Program-made: the position numbers and the translations under genes
Assembly: GCF_963675065.1 (NCBI RefSeq)
Contig: NZ_OY775906.1
Span: 3,636,001 to 3,700,000, forward strand
Source of the DNA: an uncultured Draconibacterium sp.
Lineage (GTDB): Bacteria > Bacteroidota > Bacteroidia > Bacteroidales > Prolixibacteraceae
Direction: 5' to 3'
Length of the DNA stretch: 64,000 nt
The notes under the pieces: model-generated
Told to the model about the DNA's origin: nothing
The model's database searches: none
Seen by the model: the letters and a program-made list of their open reading frames with translations, nothing else
Shown here: positions 25,730 through 34,562 of the stretch, one piece after another
Layout: every line of letters starts with the position of its first letter
How positions within the stretch are numbered: position 1 is the first letter of the stretch

Positions 25730-27241
25730 TTAATTTTCTGTTGCAACGTCTTTAACAAAAAGTACCAGCACGGCTGCTATCACCATTGATACTCCTCCAA
25801 AAACGAGTGCAAAAATCGACTCTCCTCCAAACAGATCTTTTACCATGAATCCCAAAATGGTTGCCGCCAGAATTTGCGGTATTACAATAAAGAAGTTGAA
25901 AATGCCCATGTAAATTCCCATTTTGTTCGATGGCAACGATCCGGTAAGAATGGCATAAGGCATAGAAAGAATACTTGCCCAGGCAATGCCAACTCCAATC
26001 ATTGGCACAATCAGCCAGTTCGGATCGTTAAAAAGGTAGATGGAGGCCAGGCTCACACCACCGATTATTAAACTAATGAAGTGCGTAATTTTGCGGTTGG
26101 TGTACTTTGCAATTACAGGCAACGCAAATGCCATTAGCGCAGCAACTCCGTTATACACGCCAAAAAGAATGGTAACCCAGTCGGCGCCGTCGTTGTACAA
26201 TTTTGTGGTTGTATCGGAAGTTCCGTACACATGGCTGGTTATTCCTGCGGTGGCATAAATCCACAAAGCAAACAATCCAACCCAGGTAAAAAACTGTACC
26301 AGCGCCAGTTGTTTCATCGTTACCGGCATGCGTAATAAATCGCTGAAAATTTCCACAAGGGCATTCTTATCCTTTTTTTGCGATTTTAGCAAAGCAGCCA
26401 TCATCATCAGCAAAAAGAACAGGAAAAGAATACCTCCAAGAATGTACAGTTCCTTTTCCAGGTTCATTAGTTGTGTAACTACTACAATCAGCAAACCCAG
26501 CATCCCCATTATTCCACCAACTTTTGCAAACCGGCTGCCCGCCACTTCCTCTTCATTAAGCACCTCATCTTTGTTGGTTGTTTGTCTTTCGTTTTCTTCA
26601 AAGGCCTTCAAATCTTCGGGCGGGTATTCTTTTGTTGAAAAAATAGTCCACAGAATGGCCAGAAAGAAAACAACACCTCCAACGTAGAACGACCAGCGCA
26701 CCGACGGTGGAATTACCCCCTCGGGTGCCGTGTTGGGAATATTCAACCAATTGGTCATCGCATACGGAAGCACAGATCCCACAACAGCACCGGTACCAAT
26801 AAAAAAGCTTTGCATCGCAAATCCCATGGTACGTTGCTCGTTGGGTAACATATCGCCAACAAACGCGCGAAACGGCTCCATTGAAATATTAATGGAAGCA
26901 TCCATAATCCAAAGCGTACCAGCCGCTACCCACAAGGCGGGCGAGTTTGGCATTACTAAAAGGGCCAGCGAAGCGAAAATGGCTCCAAATAAAAAGTAAG
27001 GCCGTCTTCGTCCGAGCCGGTTCCAGGTTTTATCGCTCATGTGCCCGATTATCGGCTGAACAATTAACCCGGTAACCGGAGCAGCAATCCACAAAATCGG
27101 GATGTCCTCAACATTGGCCCCAAGTGTTTCGAAAATACGACTGACATTGGCATTCTGCAGGGCAAATCCAAACTGGATACCCAGAAAACCAAAACTCATA
27201 TTCCAAATCTGCCAAAAACTTAACGTAGGTTTTTTGCGCAT
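25730..27241 (-). CDS. SLC45-like MFS sugar transporter (maltose/maltooligosaccharide import)
   Basis: A 503-residue inner membrane carrier with about 12 membrane segments and a large charged cytoplasmic loop near residues 205-235. Seen: WQIWNMSFGFLGIQFGFALQNAN and GHMSDKTWNRLGRRRPYF, the hallmark region of the SLC45/GPH-like sugar symporters common in Bacteroidota maltose loci. I start it at the ATG at 27241 (MRKKPTLSFW); an ATG 42 bp upstream would add 14 residues that do not resemble the family start. It is the first gene of a four-gene operon, 18 bp before GH65, and has a good promoter and a LacI-type operator upstream. Confidence 0.9.
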   Translation of the reverse strand: MRKKPTLSFWQIWNMSFGFLGIQFGFALQNANVSRIFETLGANVEDIPILWIAAPVTGLIVQPIIGHMSDKTWNRLGRRRPYFLFGAIFASLALLVMPNSPALWVAAGTLWIMDASINISMEPFRAFVGDMLPNEQRTMGFAMQSFFIGTGAVVGSVLPYAMTNWLNIPNTAPEGVIPPSVRWSFYVGGVVFFLAILWTIFSTKEYPPEDLKAFEENERQTTNKDEVLNEEEVAGSRFAKVGGIMGMLGLLIVVVTQLMNLEKELYILGGILFLFFLLMMMAALLKSQKKDKNALVEIFSDLLRMPVTMKQLALVQFFTWVGLFALWIYATAGITSHVYGTSDTTTKLYNDGADWVTILFGVYNGVAALMAFALPVIAKYTNRKITHFISLIIGGVSLASIYLFNDPNWLIVPMIGVGIAWASILSMPYAILTGSLPSNKMGIYMGIFNFFIVIPQILAATILGFMVKDLFGGESIFALVFGGVSMVIAAVLVLFVKDVATEN

Positions 27242-27347
27242 AGCAGTAGTTTTAATTTGTAGCAAAGCTGTATGTAATAACAAGATAATACAGCAAAAGA
27301 ACTTTTGCTGCTAAACACAAAGTGTGTGAATTGAAAAATTGCCTGCA

Positions 27348-27380
27348 CAAATATAAGTCAGAATCAAAGTAAATTCCAAA
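27348..27380 (-). promoter_or_regulatory. Promoter of the MFS-GH65-GH13-GH13 operon
   Basis: Read on the minus strand: TTTG (27380-27377), a 21-bp spacer and TATATTTG (27355-27348), a full match to the Bacteroidota promoter form. It lies about 107 bp upstream of the MFS start codon. Confidence 0.7.
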
Positions 27381-27436
27381 CCCCTTATCATGTGAACACC
27401 TGAAAAACAGGACTTTTTAATCAAAAATGATCATTT

Positions 27437-27446
27437 CAAACGTTTG
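27437..27446. promoter_or_regulatory. LacI-family operator upstream of the transporter operon
   Basis: The perfect palindrome CAAACGTTTG has the CG centre typical of LacI-family sites. It lies about 60 bp upstream of the -33 box of the MFS promoter, a position more usual for activation than for simple blocking. The same core is in the operator at 28718-28729. Confidence 0.75.
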
Positions 27447-27537
27447 CGGAAAGTGAAAATATATTCTACAACATGTTTTTGTGTAATGACTGAAATCGAT
27501 CAAGCAATACAAAAAATGAGAAAACTTTTAGGGTAAA

Positions 27538-28554
27538 TTATATAATGGATGATCCACGAACGACTAAATCGGCATTTAATACTTTTGTTTCGGCCGGATA
27601 TTCATCATCTTCCGAGGTAATTCGTTTAAGCAACATTTGAGTTGCCAAAGTTCCCATTTCGTAACCATGCTGATCGACCGAAGTAAGCGTAGGATCAGTT
27701 ATTCCTGAGAAACGGCCATCGGAAAAACCAACAACTGCAATTTCGTCTGGTATTTTATAGCCTTTTTTCTTAATGGTTTGCATGGCTCCAATAGCCGTAA
27801 GATCGTTGGTGGCAAACACGCCATCAAACTTATTCTTTTGGTTAATAAGTTTCATAATGGCCATTCGGGCTTTTTCAAACGAGTCAGCTTCCAAAATCAG
27901 GTTTTCGTCGGCAGGAATACCGGCTTCGCTTAAAGCTTTCAGGTAACCATCTTTTCTTCTTTGTCCAATCAACAGTGCCATTGGCCCGCCCAAATGAGCA
28001 ATCCGCGTTCTTCCGCTGTCGATTAAATGACGGGTTGCACGGTATGCAGCGTCAAAATCATCGATAATAACCTGGTCGGCAACAATATTCGGTACTACGC
28101 GGTCGTAAAATACCATGGGCACCTCGTTATTACTAAAGTTATACAAATGTTTGTAATCAGTTGTTTCTTTTGAGATAGAAACCAAAACGCCATCAACGCG
28201 GCTCGACAACAATGTTTTTGCATTGGCCACTTCGCGCTCGTAACGCTCGTTGCTTTGACAAATAATTACGTTAAACCCCGCATCGTAAGCTACATCTTCA
28301 ATTCCGCTAATAACCGACGAGAAAAAATAGTGGACAATTTCGGGAATGATAACACCAATAGTATTGCTACGTCGTTGTTTCAAACTTAGAGCAACAGCAT
28401 TGGGCTGGTAATTCAATTTCTGGGCAAGTTCCTGAACCGCTCGCTTTGTTTCTTTGCTGATATCGGGGTGGTCTTTCAACGCACGCGACACCGTTGACGC
28501 TGAAATATTTAATTCACGAGCCAAGTCTTTTATTGTTACCAGTCCGCTTTTCAT
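27538..28554 (-). CDS. LacI family transcriptional regulator of the glucan locus
   Basis: A 338-residue regulator. The N-terminal DNA-binding domain is complete: a helix-turn-helix from TIKDLARELNISASTVSRAL (residues 7-26) and the hinge helix NYQPNAVALSLKQ. The periplasmic-binding-protein-like sensor domain follows (NTIGVIIPEIVHYFFSSV, RVDGVLVSIS, RRKDGYLKAL, FDGVFATNDLTAIGAMQ, TSVDQHGYEMG). Its gene sits between the two arms of the glucan locus, and both arms carry CAAACGTTTG, so it very likely controls both. The effector is probably maltose or a maltodextrin (inferred). Confidence 0.94.
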   Translation of the reverse strand: MKSGLVTIKDLARELNISASTVSRALKDHPDISKETKRAVQELAQKLNYQPNAVALSLKQRRSNTIGVIIPEIVHYFFSSVISGIEDVAYDAGFNVIICQSNERYEREVANAKTLLSSRVDGVLVSISKETTDYKHLYNFSNNEVPMVFYDRVVPNIVADQVIIDDFDAAYRATRHLIDSGRTRIAHLGGPMALLIGQRRKDGYLKALSEAGIPADENLILEADSFEKARMAIMKLINQKNKFDGVFATNDLTAIGAMQTIKKKGYKIPDEIAVVGFSDGRFSGITDPTLTSVDQHGYEMGTLATQMLLKRITSEDDEYPAETKVLNADLVVRGSSII

Positions 28555-28616
28555 ATTCCTCTGATTCCTCTATAGTTGATTATTGATTTCAACAGCTCTT
28601 TATTTAAGGCTTTACA

Positions 28617-28647
28617 CAAATGTAGCAATTTAGCACAAATCTTTAAA
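28617..28647 (-). promoter_or_regulatory. Candidate promoter of the lacI gene
   Basis: On the minus strand TACATTTG (28624-28617) fits TAnnTTTG; TTTA sits 19 bp before it (three of four bases of the -33 box). The start codon is about 62 bp downstream. Confidence 0.5.
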
Positions 28648-28705
28648 CAAATTCGATCAGTTAAACATAGCCACCAGTAACTACCTGTTTTATAACATAT
28701 TGGGC

Positions 28706-28729
28706 GCAAACGTCACCGCAAACGTTTGC
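28706..28729. promoter_or_regulatory. LacI-family operator upstream of susC
   Basis: GCAAACGTTTGC at 28718-28729 is a perfect 12-bp palindrome, and a second half-site GCAAACGT lies at 28706-28713. It stands in the divergent gap between the lacI gene and susC, about 175 bp before the susC ATG. A weak promoter candidate, TACATTCG at 28776-28783, follows, so the operator is upstream of it. Confidence 0.8.
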
Positions 28730-28903
28730 ACTGACTACCATGTTAAAAAACGTAATTCTTTCTTAACAATTGTTATACATTCGCTTTTGAATTTTAGAAT
28801 TTGTTGAACACAAAGTCTCTGTAACGAATTGATTTATTGCCTATTTAAATGAGTTAAAGAGAATCTAACAAACAGGAAAATTCATAAACTAATAACATGT
28901 AAA

Positions 28904-31873
28904 ATGAGGATTATTCGTAAAAACCTTAAAGTAGTCTTGTTTTTGGTTGCCATGCTAAGTTTTACGCTTGGTTATGCGCAGGTAAAAACAGTTACAGGTA
29001 CTGTTAGCGATGCCAAAAGTGGCGAGCCTTTACCTGGTGTTACCATTGTAGTTAAAGGAACTACACAAGGAGCAATTACCGATTTTGACGGAAATTATAG
29101 TATTGATGTTGAAGAAGGAAAAACTATTGTTCTTTCTTACATTGGCTATACATCGCAGGAAGTAGTTATTACTGCTTCAAATCTTGTAAATGTTAAGTTG
29201 GAACAATCGATGGAAAACCTCGATGAGGTTGTAGTAATTGGTTACGGACAGATTAGAAAAGAAGATGCTACCGGTTCTGTATCAACTGTTTCATCTTCCG
29301 ATTTTAACCAGGGGTCAAGTAGTTCTCCACAAGATTTGATAATGGGAAAGGTGCCGGGGGTACACATCCAAACCGAAGGAGGAGCGCCAGGTTCTGCTGC
29401 TAAAATCCGTATTAGGGGAGGATCATCAATGTCTGCAAGCAACGATCCGCTGGTAGTAATTGACGGAATGCCGATTGATAACCGCACCATCGACGGAATG
29501 AGCAATGTTCTGACTTCCGTTAACCCGAATGATATTGAAACCATGACCGTACTTAAGGATGCTTCGGCTACTGCTATTTACGGTTCGCGTGCATCAAATG
29601 GGGTGATTTTGATCACTACCAAAGAAGGCTCGAAAAACCAGGAACTCAAAATTGAGATCGATTCTAAAATTAATATTAGTGAGATCAAAGAATACATTGA
29701 TGTATTAAATGCCAACGAGTACCGAGCTTTGGTAAATGAAAGAGCTGCTATTAGTTCTGCAGTAAATCCTGCCTTACTGGGTAATTCCAGCACTGACTGG
29801 CAGGACGAAATATTCCAGACTGCTATAGGACATGAGCATAACCTGGGAATCTCCGGCTCAATAAAAAACATGCCTATCCGTGCTTCTGTAGGTTACACCG
29901 ATCAGTTTGGTATTTTAAGAACTTCATCGATGGAGAGGAAGACAGGGACATTAAAAATCAGCCCGGATTTTTTCGATAACCATTTAAAAATTACGGCAGG
30001 TATAAAATATATGAACATCGATAATCGCTTTGCCGACAAAGGTGCTATTGGAGGTGCCCTGCGTTTTGATCCAACAAAACCGGTATTCAATAATACAGGT
30101 ATTTATGGTGGGTATACTACATGGCTTACAACTGATGGCTCAAGAAACATTAACGGAACCCGTAATCCTGTAGCCCAATTGCAACAAAAAAGAGATATCT
30201 CGGATGTTGACCGTTATATCGTTGACGCACAGGTGAACTATAAACTACACTTCTTCCCTGATATTACTGCCACCTTAAAGGTTGGTTTAGACAAATCGGA
30301 AAGTGATGGCTCTGTTGATACTGATTTGGATGCATCGTGGGTACGTACAGCATCGTCGGGTGTAGCCCGTGATTATACACAGGAAAGGAAAAACGAATTA
30401 CTCGATTTCTACCTGACATACAAGAAAGATCTTCCGGGAATTGAAAGCCGGATTGATGCAATGGCAGGATACGAATGGCAGCATTTCTGGTCTGCCGCTT
30501 CTGCTTACGAAGTTGACAGGTTTAATACTGTAATAGAAGATTCAAAAGATGAAACAGAGAACTATCTTGTTTCGTTTTTCGGAAGGGCAAATTACTCGTA
30601 CAAAGACAAATATTTACTTACTGTTACGTTAAGAAATGACGGTTCATCCAGATTTCATAAAGATAACCGCTGGGGATGGTATCCTTCAACTGCGCTAGGC
30701 TGGAGACTGATCGAAGAACCATTCATCAAAGAATTAAACACTTTCAGCAACCTGAAACTACGACTAGGTTACGGTATTACCGGTCAGCAAGAACTAAACA
30801 GTGGCGACTATCCTTACCTCGGAGTTTACCAGTTAAGCGACTCAAGAACGCAATATAAACTGGGCGACCAGTATTATACTTTGATTCGACCCAATGGCTT
30901 CGACTCAAGTCTTGAATGGGAAGAAACGACCACTTATAACGCAGCCCTTGATTTTGGTTTTGTTGACAATCGTATTACAGGTTCAATAGACGTTTATAAA
31001 CGCATAACCAATAACTTGCTGAACACTATTCCGGTTCCTGCAGGTACCAACTTTACCGACCGTTTGCTGACCAATGTAGGCGACCTTGAAAACACAGGTA
31101 TTGAACTTGCAATAAATGCATTACCAATAGTAACCAACGATTTAACATGGGAAGTGAGCTTTAACTTAACCCACAACAAAAACAAAGTTACCAAACTAAC
31201 CAATTACGACGATCCGAATTACACTGGTGTTGATGTTGGAGATATTAGCGGTGTTGGTGTTGGAAATAAAATCCAAAAGCATTCTGTAGGACATCCACTA
31301 AATACTTTTTACGTATATCAACAAGTGTATGACACAAACGGCAAACCCATCGAAGGAGTATATGTGGACAGAAATAATGACGGTGAAATTAACGTAGATG
31401 ACAAATACTACGCCGACTCACCTGATCCTGATGTATTTATGGGATTCTCATCTATGCTTACCTATAAAAATTTCGACTTTGGCTTTAATGCCAGAGCAGC
31501 CATTGGCGGGCAAATATACAACAACGTGCTAGTTGGTGCACGCTACCAGGAAATGACTGTGAATGAATATCTGACTAACCTGCCTTCCGAGATCAACAAC
31601 TCGAAGTTTACGACAGCACAGCAGTATTCCGATTATTTCCTGGAAGATGCTTCATTTTTCCGGGTTGATAATATGACTTTAGGCTATAACCTTCGTAATA
31701 TCCTAAAAAACTCATTGGGATTAGACTTCAATGCAAGGCTCTACGGTTCTGTTCAGAATGTATTTGTAATTACCGATTACTCAGGATTAGATCCAGAAGT
31801 TAATAACGGTATCGACAACGACATTTATCCCCGTCCGAGAGTTTATCTGTTTGGGATGAACATTACCTTTTAA
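28904..31873 (+). CDS. susC: SusC/RagA family TonB-linked outer membrane transporter
   Basis: An outer membrane beta-barrel that imports maltooligosaccharides with its SusD lid, powered by TonB. The 989-residue protein has a signal peptide (about residues 1-25). A carboxypeptidase-regulatory-like domain follows (TVTGTVSDAKSGEPLPGVTI, about 29-110), then the TonB-box region (LDEVVVIGYG, about 107-116), the plug domain (VPGVHIQTEGGAP through ATAIYGSRASNGVILITTK) and a large barrel ending in the terminal aromatic RPRVYLFGMNITF. It is the first gene of the plus-strand arm of the glucan locus, with susD 19 bp downstream. Substrate is inferred from its neighbours. Confidence 0.95.
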   Translation: MRIIRKNLKVVLFLVAMLSFTLGYAQVKTVTGTVSDAKSGEPLPGVTIVVKGTTQGAITDFDGNYSIDVEEGKTIVLSYIGYTSQEVVITASNLVNVKLEQSMENLDEVVVIGYGQIRKEDATGSVSTVSSSDFNQGSSSSPQDLIMGKVPGVHIQTEGGAPGSAAKIRIRGGSSMSASNDPLVVIDGMPIDNRTIDGMSNVLTSVNPNDIETMTVLKDASATAIYGSRASNGVILITTKEGSKNQELKIEIDSKINISEIKEYIDVLNANEYRALVNERAAISSAVNPALLGNSSTDWQDEIFQTAIGHEHNLGISGSIKNMPIRASVGYTDQFGILRTSSMERKTGTLKISPDFFDNHLKITAGIKYMNIDNRFADKGAIGGALRFDPTKPVFNNTGIYGGYTTWLTTDGSRNINGTRNPVAQLQQKRDISDVDRYIVDAQVNYKLHFFPDITATLKVGLDKSESDGSVDTDLDASWVRTASSGVARDYTQERKNELLDFYLTYKKDLPGIESRIDAMAGYEWQHFWSAASAYEVDRFNTVIEDSKDETENYLVSFFGRANYSYKDKYLLTVTLRNDGSSRFHKDNRWGWYPSTALGWRLIEEPFIKELNTFSNLKLRLGYGITGQQELNSGDYPYLGVYQLSDSRTQYKLGDQYYTLIRPNGFDSSLEWEETTTYNAALDFGFVDNRITGSIDVYKRITNNLLNTIPVPAGTNFTDRLLTNVGDLENTGIELAINALPIVTNDLTWEVSFNLTHNKNKVTKLTNYDDPNYTGVDVGDISGVGVGNKIQKHSVGHPLNTFYVYQQVYDTNGKPIEGVYVDRNNDGEINVDDKYYADSPDPDVFMGFSSMLTYKNFDFGFNARAAIGGQIYNNVLVGARYQEMTVNEYLTNLPSEINNSKFTTAQQYSDYFLEDASFFRVDNMTLGYNLRNILKNSLGLDFNARLYGSVQNVFVITDYSGLDPEVNNGIDNDIYPRPRVYLFGMNITF

Positions 31874-31892
31874 ACGTTAAACTTTTATTATA

Positions 31893-33455
31893 ATGAAGAC
31901 AAAATATAGAATTATATATATAGTGATGGCGCTAGTAATGGCCTCGTTCACTTTTGTATCATGTGTCAACGATTTAGACACAGTACCACTCGACGAAGAT
32001 TTGCTTACTGCCGATAAACTGAACGATGATGCATCGTACAAAGGAATGCTGGCCAAATGTTACGCAGCATTGGTTGTTGGTGGACAGAAAGGTGTTGATG
32101 CAGACCCCGACATTAGTAGTATTGACGGAGGTTTTTCATCATACCTGCGCCAGTTGTGGAACCACCAGGAGTTAACCACCGATGAAGCAATCTGTGCCTG
32201 GAATGACGGTAACCTTCGTGATTTACACGATATGGACTGGACTCCTTCAAACGAATTTGTTACCGCCATGTATTACCGAATTACGTTGGAAATTGCTTAT
32301 TGTAACAATCTTATTACACTAACCAACGAACAGGATCAGTTTAAAGCATACAATACAGAGGCGCGTTTCCTCAGAGCTTTGTCGTATTGGCACATGCTCG
32401 ACATGTTTGGCACTGGTCCATTTGTTACCGACGCAGATCCGGTAGGTTCTTTCTTTTTCCCAGAACAGGCTACAGGACAACAACTTTTCGATTACATTGA
32501 GTCGGAATTGCTCGCAATAGAAAACGAATTGGCCGACCCGGGAACCAACGAATACGGACGTGCTGACAAAGCCGCCGCCTGGATGCTGTTATCGAAGCTT
32601 TATTTAAATGCCGAAACTTACATTGGTACGGGAAAATATACCGAGTGCATAACTTATACAAAGAAAATTATTGATGCAGGCTACAGCCTGGAACCGGATT
32701 ATCAAAACCTGTTTCTGGCCGATAATTATCAGCGTACAAATGAAATTATTTTCCCTATTGTTTGCGAAGGAGAAAATACCCAAACCTGGGGAGGAATGAC
32801 TTTCATTATTCACTCAACCATTGGTGGCGACATGCCTGCTGCTGAATCAGGAGTTGACGGAGGATGGGGAGGAAACCGTACCACAAAATCGTTCGTAAAC
32901 CTTTTTGAAGATATCACCGGGGAAACAGACAGCCGTGCTCTATTCTGGGAAGAAGGACAAAACCTGGAAATTGGAGACATTTTCAATTTCAGAGACGGTT
33001 ATGCGCTGCGTAAATTTAAAAACATTACTTCTGATGGCGCTGTTGGTTCAAACTTGTCACATCCTGACACCGATTTCCCGATGTTCAGATATGCTGACGC
33101 GCTACTAATGTATGCCGAAGCTGTTGTGCGTGGCGGAACAGGTGGCGATATGGCTACTGCAGTTGGTTACATCAATGATATCAGAGAACGTGCTTTTGGC
33201 GACGATTCGGGTGATATTACTCAGGAAGATTTGGATTTAGACTTCATACTGGACGAACGCGGACGCGAACTTTACTGGGAATGTCACCGTCGTACCGACT
33301 TACGCCGTTTTGGAAAATTAAGCGGTGCATCGTACATCTGGCCCTGGAAAGGCGCTGTTGCAGCAGGTACATCTGTTGATGCCAAATATGATTTGTTTCC
33401 GATTCCAAATTCGGATATAAATGCCAATCCAAATCTGAAACAGATCAATTATTAA
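31893..33455 (+). CDS. susD: SusD/RagB family glycan-binding lipoprotein
   Basis: The surface lid of the SusC channel; it binds the glucan chain. The 520-residue protein has a lipoprotein signal ending FVSC (Cys24) followed by VNDLDTVPLDED. The RagB/SusD fold is recognisable: TPR-like helices (YKGMLAKCYAAL, NTEARFLRALSYWHMLDMFG, ADKAAAWMLLSKLYLNAE) and the C-terminal block with FPMFRYADALLMYAEAV, YINDIRERA, LDFILDERGRELYWECHRRTDLRRFGK and LFPIPNSDINANPNLKQ. Its place right after susC is the standard arrangement. Confidence 0.95.
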   Translation: MKTKYRIIYIVMALVMASFTFVSCVNDLDTVPLDEDLLTADKLNDDASYKGMLAKCYAALVVGGQKGVDADPDISSIDGGFSSYLRQLWNHQELTTDEAICAWNDGNLRDLHDMDWTPSNEFVTAMYYRITLEIAYCNNLITLTNEQDQFKAYNTEARFLRALSYWHMLDMFGTGPFVTDADPVGSFFFPEQATGQQLFDYIESELLAIENELADPGTNEYGRADKAAAWMLLSKLYLNAETYIGTGKYTECITYTKKIIDAGYSLEPDYQNLFLADNYQRTNEIIFPIVCEGENTQTWGGMTFIIHSTIGGDMPAAESGVDGGWGGNRTTKSFVNLFEDITGETDSRALFWEEGQNLEIGDIFNFRDGYALRKFKNITSDGAVGSNLSHPDTDFPMFRYADALLMYAEAVVRGGTGGDMATAVGYINDIRERAFGDDSGDITQEDLDLDFILDERGRELYWECHRRTDLRRFGKLSGASYIWPWKGAVAAGTSVDAKYDLFPIPNSDINANPNLKQINY

Positions 33456-33474
33456 ACCTGAAAATTTAAATGAA

Positions 33475-34560
33475 ATGAAAAAGTTTAAATACATAGTCAT
33501 AATGTTCCTGGCCATTTTGGTTTTCTCGTGCGAGGACGACGACATTATACAACTGAATGATTCAGCGTATGTACCGGCAACCAATATTGAAGGTTTGGGT
33601 ACCACCCTGGCAATATCGAAAGATAAAAAAGCAGAAACAATTAATATATCCTATACACCAGCATCTTATGGTGTAAATATTGTTGCAACACATAAACTAC
33701 AGTTTTCGGTTTCTAGTGATTTTGCAAATCCGGTTACTTTTGATGCTAATGCATCCGACAACGCATTCTCTTTTACAGTGGGTGCCCTGAATGAGTTTCT
33801 TACCGAAACATTAGCTTTACCGGTTGATGCAGAAGCTACCGTATCGGCAAGAATAATTACCTATTCTCTGGAAGGGGTTGATACGCTGTATTCTTCTCCT
33901 GTAAATTTTTCAACCACGCCTTACTTAGATATTCTTTTTGCCCCTAATACTTTCTACCTTTTTGGTGACGGTGTTGGTCGCGTTGCACAAAACAATAAGC
34001 TGAGATTTAAAAAGGTTCATAGCGAGGAAGCTGTATGGACAATTGTATGGATGGAAGCTACCGGAACCTTCAAGCTTTGTTCTGATGTAAATTACAAAGG
34101 TGTAATCGGTAAAGTTGGAGATCCGGAAAACGGCGAATATACTTTGGGAACTGTTGATAACCGGGGCGAAGATATACCTGTTCCCGGAACTGCAGGCTAC
34201 TACACTGTTGGCATAAATCTGGCAACCAATAAACTGCTTATAGAACCTGCCAATGTTTACATCTGTGGTGATAACGTAGGCGCCTGGCCAACTAGTTCAG
34301 TTGTCGAAGAAAATAAATTCCAGCAGAACACTGAAAATAAGACAATGACTTTAACAAAAAGTCTTGCAGGTGGCGAACTTAGGCTACATGTAACACATCC
34401 ATATATTTCCGGCCCCGACTGGTGGCATGCCGAATTCATATTCTTCGATGGCGATATTGAATACAGAGAAGATGGAGGTGATCAGGATAGAGTAAGCGTC
34501 AACGCAGGAGAACGCACTATTACACTTGACTTTATTAATCAAACAGGTAAAATCGATTAA
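33475..34560 (+). CDS. SusE-like starch-binding outer membrane lipoprotein
   Basis: A 361-residue lipoprotein (Cys after ILVFS, then EDDD) that presumably helps bind starch at the cell surface. It begins with a SusE-type N-terminal domain (about residues 35-145, TINISYTPASYGVNIVATHK). Two carbohydrate-binding beta-sandwich modules follow (NTFYLFGDGVGRVAQNN and NVYICGDNVGAWPTS starts). It ends 2 bp before the next gene, which encodes a longer relative. Orthology to SusE rather than SusF is by position only. Confidence 0.85.
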   Translation: MKKFKYIVIMFLAILVFSCEDDDIIQLNDSAYVPATNIEGLGTTLAISKDKKAETINISYTPASYGVNIVATHKLQFSVSSDFANPVTFDANASDNAFSFTVGALNEFLTETLALPVDAEATVSARIITYSLEGVDTLYSSPVNFSTTPYLDILFAPNTFYLFGDGVGRVAQNNKLRFKKVHSEEAVWTIVWMEATGTFKLCSDVNYKGVIGKVGDPENGEYTLGTVDNRGEDIPVPGTAGYYTVGINLATNKLLIEPANVYICGDNVGAWPTSSVVEENKFQQNTENKTMTLTKSLAGGELRLHVTHPYISGPDWWHAEFIFFDGDIEYREDGGDQDRVSVNAGERTITLDFINQTGKID

Positions 34561-34562
34561 AA

